Shown in pieces: positions 59,855 to 64,000 of a stretch of 64,000 bases of DNA. The stretch lies in NCBI GenBank assembly GCA_001584585.1, contig LSYV01000008.1, positions 1,471,293-1,535,292 of the forward strand, read 5' to 3'. The position numbers and the translations under genes were made by a program. The notes under the pieces were generated by a model, which had not been told where the DNA came from, did not search any database, and was given only the letters and a program-made list of their open reading frames with translations. Positions within the stretch are counted from its first letter, which is position 1; the number at the start of each line of letters is the position of its first letter. This stretch comes from Gonium pectorale. Lineage: Eukaryota > Chlorophyta > Chlorophyceae > Chlamydomonadales > Volvocaceae.

Positions 59855-61369
59855 CTACCGCCTCCTGTTGCTACGCCCTGTCTCGTCGCCTTCGTCCACG
59901 GACGTCCACTCTGCCTCAATGATGGGGCCGTCCTGCTGCACGTACCGCCCGCGGCCCGCGCCGCCGCCACCCACGCCGCTGCCGCCAGAGGCCCCACGGC
60001 GGCCGGCGCCCGCGGCGGCGCCGCCCCAGTTGGCGCGGCCGGGCGCCGCGCGGCCAAACAGGTCCGCGAACGGGTTGGCAGCGCGGCGCGCCGCCTCGGC
60101 AGCATCGGCCTCCTGCTGCTGCCGCAGCCGCTGCTCCTGCTGCTCGCGCGCGTAGTTTGCGAGCAGGAGCAGCACGGGCACCGACAGCCACCAGAGCAGC
60201 AGCAGGACGTTCAGGACCGACCAGAAGAAGGGCGTGCTCACGAGCAGACAGATGCCCGCGAACACCGCCGCCTTGCCATACCAAGTAGTCGTGAACTCGT
60301 CCAGCTGGCGCTGCCACGTGGGCCAGTTGCGCGCGACGTAGTCACGGGCCGAGCGCACGCGGCGCCGAACGCCGTAGTTTTGGTCCACGTCGCGTGCGAC
60401 CTCCTCGGCCCTGGTGGGGTTGCGACAAGGGAAGAGCGCCAAGGGGGTCGACTTGGCGGGGAATGGCCTGGGCTAACTTTACGACGCCGGGCATGGCGCT
60501 AGCGATGTGGGTCAGGGATGGCGGGAGAATACGGGTACTGGGTTTACCAAGGGCCGAAGGGAGCGGAGGCCCGCGTCAGGCAGTGCCGAGTGGGACAACG
60601 CCCAACTCTTGCAGGGCGCACTATAACGCGTGGTGGTCATGACGACTTGCTTTCACCTTCCCCTAACACACCCCCGTGAGTTGCGTAAGCACCGCCGCCT
60701 CTTGGCCTGTGGCATAAGCCGTTGTATCAACCACGGTGCCTGCGTATTGCGCTTATATGTACACCCGAATACCCATGCCACATGCAAATAAACATGGTGC
60801 AGGGCTCCCACCTGCGCGCTGCCTTGGCAGCTTTAGACGTTAGCCCATACTCGCTGTCAAGCTGGACGAATACCCGCCGTGCCTTGTCCTTCGCCTCCTC
60901 GCCCGCCACCTGAGCCGAGGCACTGGCCTTCTTCACGGCGTCGCGCGCGCGCTCCTCAAGCCGCTGCTCCCGAGAGAAGGAATCCCATTTGCCTTGAGGG
61001 CAGCAGTGAGGGCAAATCGTTCAACAGGACGATGGAGTGGCGTGCGTCGAGGGGGACGGCGTTTGGGTTAGTGCCCATGCCAGTCGCCCGTCTCCAGACC
61101 GTTACGCCTTGACAAAGCCGAATATGCGCCTACTCCGGGATGACATTAGCCCCTGGCCCACCTTTCGCCTGGTTGAAAGCTCGCTTGGCCGCTGCTTGCG
61201 CGTCGCTGGCGAAGGAGTCCACGCCTGAGGATTTGGCCGCACGGACTACCTGGCGTTGCAGGCACCGGCCGCGACCGTATAGGATAGTAGGGCGAGCGTG
61301 TGACGCTGATGAGAGAATTGCGCTGCTGCAGCTCGCCCCCGCCTGATTCCTAATCGATGCCAAGGACAT
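59855..61369 (-). CDS. predicted plastid-targeted membrane protein, conserved type, unknown function
   Basis: Exons are 61369-61162, 60992-60812 and 60410-59855, phases 1 and 2, giving 314 aa. The first intron uses an AAG acceptor (CCTCAAG), the only one that keeps frame. The N-terminus (MSLASIRNQAGASCSSAILSS..., Arg/Ser/Ala-rich, no acidic residues) looks like a chloroplast transit peptide. Next is a charged Ala-rich helical region (RLEERARDAVKKASASAQVA), then RAEEVARDVDQNYGVRRRV. One or two membrane helices follow (VFAGICLLVSTPFFWSVLNV and LLLLWWLSVPVLLLLA), then a coiled coil (REQQEQRLRQQQ), a Gly-rich linker and the C-terminal motif GPIIEAEWTSVDE. I believe the family occurs in green plants but cannot name it. 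Confidence 0.75.
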
Positions 61370-61965
61370 CGTCCTTGCTATAAGTTTCTACCAAAGCTGG
61401 CTTGAGGCTAGATTACTGAGGGTTGCAAAAGAAGGCACTAGAAGGCCGATTTGGGCGACCGAGCAATACGGACCAAATGACGGTGTGCAGCTTAACACAG
61501 CGCGACTTCTCGTAATACAGCAGCGACTAGCTTCCCGGGACGTACGACGTCGGCCGGGTTTGGTCAAGAATCGCACACGCAGTCCCCCCCTCATCCAGTC
61601 TCATCATTCGTTTCCACGGTCCGTGTGTCATATGCCTCCACACTTAGCCCAGTCCCCACGCCCCCCCTACCCTCTCGCGTCTGGCGAGCCAAGATGGAAG
61701 CGAGTGAACGTGCTTTATGCCCACCGCTCCATGCCACCCTTGTAAGAATTGATGAGCTCGATGTCAGCTGTGAAGGCCGCTTGGCCCTACCACCTTCCGT
61801 GGGTCTTCCAAACCCAGCATCGCAACATAACGCACAGCCGTGAGTCCCGGGCAGCCCCCTCAGGACGGCACGTGCCCTGGCCATGATTGGCCTGCCGCTG
61901 ACTCCAACGTGCGGCTTGCAAACACATCGTCCAACCCTCCAAATTTCTGAAGAGCCGTCGTCATG
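61370..61965. other. spacer between two minus-strand genes
   Basis: Promoter region of the plastid protein gene and 3' flank of the acetyltransferase gene; no gene seen. Confidence 0.4.
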
Positions 61966-62688
61966 TCAACACATGAAGACTGGCCGGTTGCCCACCGCCC
62001 TATGTCGCTCGTGGGTCCTGCCGCCCACCGTCGGGGCCCGTACCAATACCGCCCCCGTCTTCACTCGCGCCGGAGCAGTCAATGACTCCAAAGCCAGCAC
62101 CTCTCTCCGCAACGCCCTCCCGTGGGTGCGCCGCGTGTCTGTTCTTCGCAGGCTAGGGGCCGCCCTCGGCGCCGACGTGGCATGCCGTGCCGCGCCCTGC
62201 AGACAGCACGTCAGGGCAAGCTCCACACTCCGTCCGCTTGACCGCCCGGCTTGTTTGAACCCCTGCCTCTTGAAAAAATCCAGCGCAGGCGTGTTGGCCT
62301 TCGCCACGTCCGTGACCACTGTGGCGGACGCCCCCGCCCCCCCTTCCGCGTGCACCATGCGCACCAGCTCGCCCAGGAGCCGCTTTCCGAGCCCTTGGGA
62401 CTGGTAGTCCCTGCGGACCACCAACGTCAATAACACACACGAGCGCTTGTCCTCCTCCCACTGCGCCGTCAGTACGCCAACCACCTCCGGCTCCTCAAGC
62501 TCCTCCACAGAACAGGCGACGAAGCCGAAAGCGCCGTCCTTGCCTGCGACTGCAGCGTCGAGCAAGGCCGCGACATCGGTCTGGGACTGGGCGGAGAAGA
62601 CAGCCTGCCCATCCAATTTTGCGAATTTGTGTAGTCGCTTTGCAGCCGCTACATCGTCTGTGACAAGAGATCTCGTGAGCAAGGGCAT
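61966..62688 (-). CDS. GNAT-family N-acetyltransferase
   Basis: A single open exon of 240 codons with good start context (GAGCCATGCC). Residues 1-145 follow the GNAT fold. VVGVLTAQW and CVLLTLVVRRDY are strands 3 and 4. QSQGLGKRLL (Gln96-Gly101) is motif A, the acetyl-CoA pyrophosphate loop (Q/R-x-x-G-x-G). ANTPALDFFKRQGFK is motif B. The substrate is not predictable, and the lack of an obvious targeting signal suggests the cytosol or nucleus. After about residue 160 (VELALTC) the sequence becomes Arg/Ala-rich and unlike the family. The last ~80 codons could be an unrecognised intron or 3' UTR read-through, in which case the protein is about 170 aa. Confidence 0.8.
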   Translation of the reverse strand: MPLLTRSLVTDDVAAAKRLHKFAKLDGQAVFSAQSQTDVAALLDAAVAGKDGAFGFVACSVEELEEPEVVGVLTAQWEEDKRSCVLLTLVVRRDYQSQGLGKRLLGELVRMVHAEGGAGASATVVTDVAKANTPALDFFKRQGFKQAGRSSGRSVELALTCCLQGAARHATSAPRAAPSLRRTDTRRTHGRALRREVLALESLTAPARVKTGAVLVRAPTVGGRTHERHRAVGNRPVFMC

Positions 62689-63856
62689 GGCTCTTTATCT
62701 TCGCCTGTCCTGTCTCGGTAGGGTTAGCTAGGAGCTAACGACAACTGCTAACGACGTAAATATGCCGCGGGCGCGATGTGAAAAGTATCATCAGTTTTAT
62801 CGGCGTGGCTGCACGTGTGTCCGAGCACATACCGTCGTACGGCGTCCTAACCGCCCCTGGCGGGCGCGGGCCTCACTCTGTCTCGACGAGGAGGGGGAGA
62901 TGCCCTTTACAGAAAAGTCCCGGAAGTCCAAGCGCGGGTGTCAGCTTGGATGCCAGTGATTTCCACGCATTTGATCAACCAAAGGGGACGCTTCCCTGCT
63001 CTCTAAAAGACTCAGTCATGATGGGGTTTGCGGTTTGCAATCTACTCAACACGCCCGTCACTATCCGCTCCGACATTTGCTACCCATAGTATGGCACCAT
63101 CACATGAAGCACCTCGCACGCGCACCAAGCAATCTTCAGCACCACCATCCGCCCTATGGACAGTCCAAGAGACCAACCGTACAAGTTAGGGCGGCAAGCG
63201 CTGAGCGGAGCTGCCACATCCTGCATTACTCCCCATCAGGTCAGTAGACCGTGTAGCTAAGTGTCTTGCTCACGACGGCCACATGAGGCTCATTGATCCC
63301 CACTAGTGCTTATATTAGGCTAGCCGTGCGCGTCAGGTTTGTGCACGCCATGCACGCATGCACACGCTGAAAGAACTACACTCTGCAAGCGTCCGGATGG
63401 TAACCGTAGCCGCCGTTACGAGGTCGCAACACACAACCAGCGCATCGCCCGGATGGCGGGTACCGCAGCCGTCAGGTCCCATTTACTGTTCACGCCACCG
63501 AACCTGAAAGCTGGAATCAAAGCTCCTTGCGCACGTGTGGCATGTTCATGGATACCCTGGCGCTGGGGCGTGGGACCCAACATACGCACCCGCCTGAGCT
63601 TCCTACAGCACCTGTCTCCTCCAGTGCGTGTCCTCACATCCTTCCTGCTGACGTCCTGCCCTGCCCCTACACCCGTCCCCTTATCCGCCAGCAGCCCTCC
63701 ATCAAGTCGAGATTATGGCTCCTACAGATGTCCTCACGAGCGCCGAGCACTGCAGGCACGCATTCCCCGTGGGCCTGCATGCACACACACAGCTGGACGG
63801 CGTCAATACTAAAAGCACATCCGGCACCACGCCCAGGAGCCGTCCATCCCTGCCTC
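62689..63856. other. intergenic; 3' UTR of the right-edge gene
   Basis: A minus-strand TGTAA (TTACA on plus) lies at about 62907-62911 and could end the transcript of the right-edge gene. No other gene is seen. Confidence 0.4.
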
Positions 63857-64000
63857 TCACTCCTCGTCATCATCCTCCTCCTCCAATGCCGCAAGAACCC
63901 GCGTCCCCATTCGGCGTGGGCCCCCGTCGGCGGCGGCACTCCCGGCTGCGCCCCGCAGCTTCTCCAGCGTCCCCAGCAGCATGGTCACCGGCGGCGACCC
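63857..64000 (-). CDS. C-terminus of a gene running off the right edge
   Basis: 47 codons and a TGA, open to the edge: SPPVTMLLGTLEKLRGAAGS, then RRMGTRVLAALEEEDDDEE. The acidic tail and helical segment look genuine. Family unknown. Confidence 0.5.
   Translation of the reverse strand, partial: GSPPVTMLLGTLEKLRGAAGSAAADGGPRRMGTRVLAALEEEDDDEE

Overview
This is nuclear DNA from a volvocine/chlamydomonadalean green alga (Chlamydomonas-Volvox lineage). The evidence is very high GC, many small GC-rich introns with GTGAGT/GTGCGT donors and CAG acceptors, Ser-Pro-rich (SPP) cell-wall rods, MYND zinc-finger gene relics, and TGTAA poly(A) signals. There are two assembly gaps (81 and 20 N). Most long unspliced reading frames are antisense or intronic shadows; real genes had to be rebuilt from splice sites and phase.

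Layout. 1-3118 (-): the 5' ~960 codons of a MYND-family gene that runs off the left edge. 5497-5.70 kb (-): an orphan NPC1-like N-terminal exon. 5848-6448 (+): a 177-aa protein of unknown function. 7935-9908 (+): a phytanoyl-CoA-dioxygenase-like enzyme. 12058-19014 (-): a nine-exon secreted hydroxyproline-rich glycoprotein with a duplicated Cys module, SPP rod, ThuA/GATase-like domain of the TCAF/M60 type, and a WSC-like C-terminus. 20.6-21.0 kb (-): a frameshifted coiled-coil relic. 21568-23580 (+): an F-box-like/ankyrin protein. 25303-42935 (+): a 40-exon gene for a predicted 1117-aa membrane protein with cytosolic EF-hands, one transmembrane helix, a large ectodomain and a C-terminal VMO-I beta-prism.

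From 45.3 to 59 kb the window is a graveyard. It holds three broken MYND-gene pieces, three copies of one LINE 3' end, a second LINE relic made of two truncated copies, and a fold-back repeat. In the middle lies one intact-looking four-exon gene (49150-51032) with a candidate PD-(D/E)XK nuclease-like domain and a heptad coiled coil.

The right end returns to ordinary minus-strand genes: a plastid-targeted membrane protein (59855-61369), a GNAT acetyltransferase (61966-62688) and the acidic C-terminus of a gene running off the right edge.

There is no operon logic here. The two most noteworthy genes are the EF-hand/TM/VMO-I protein and the glycoprotein; both look like cell-surface or extracellular-matrix components. 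All domain assignments were made by eye from motifs, without database searches.
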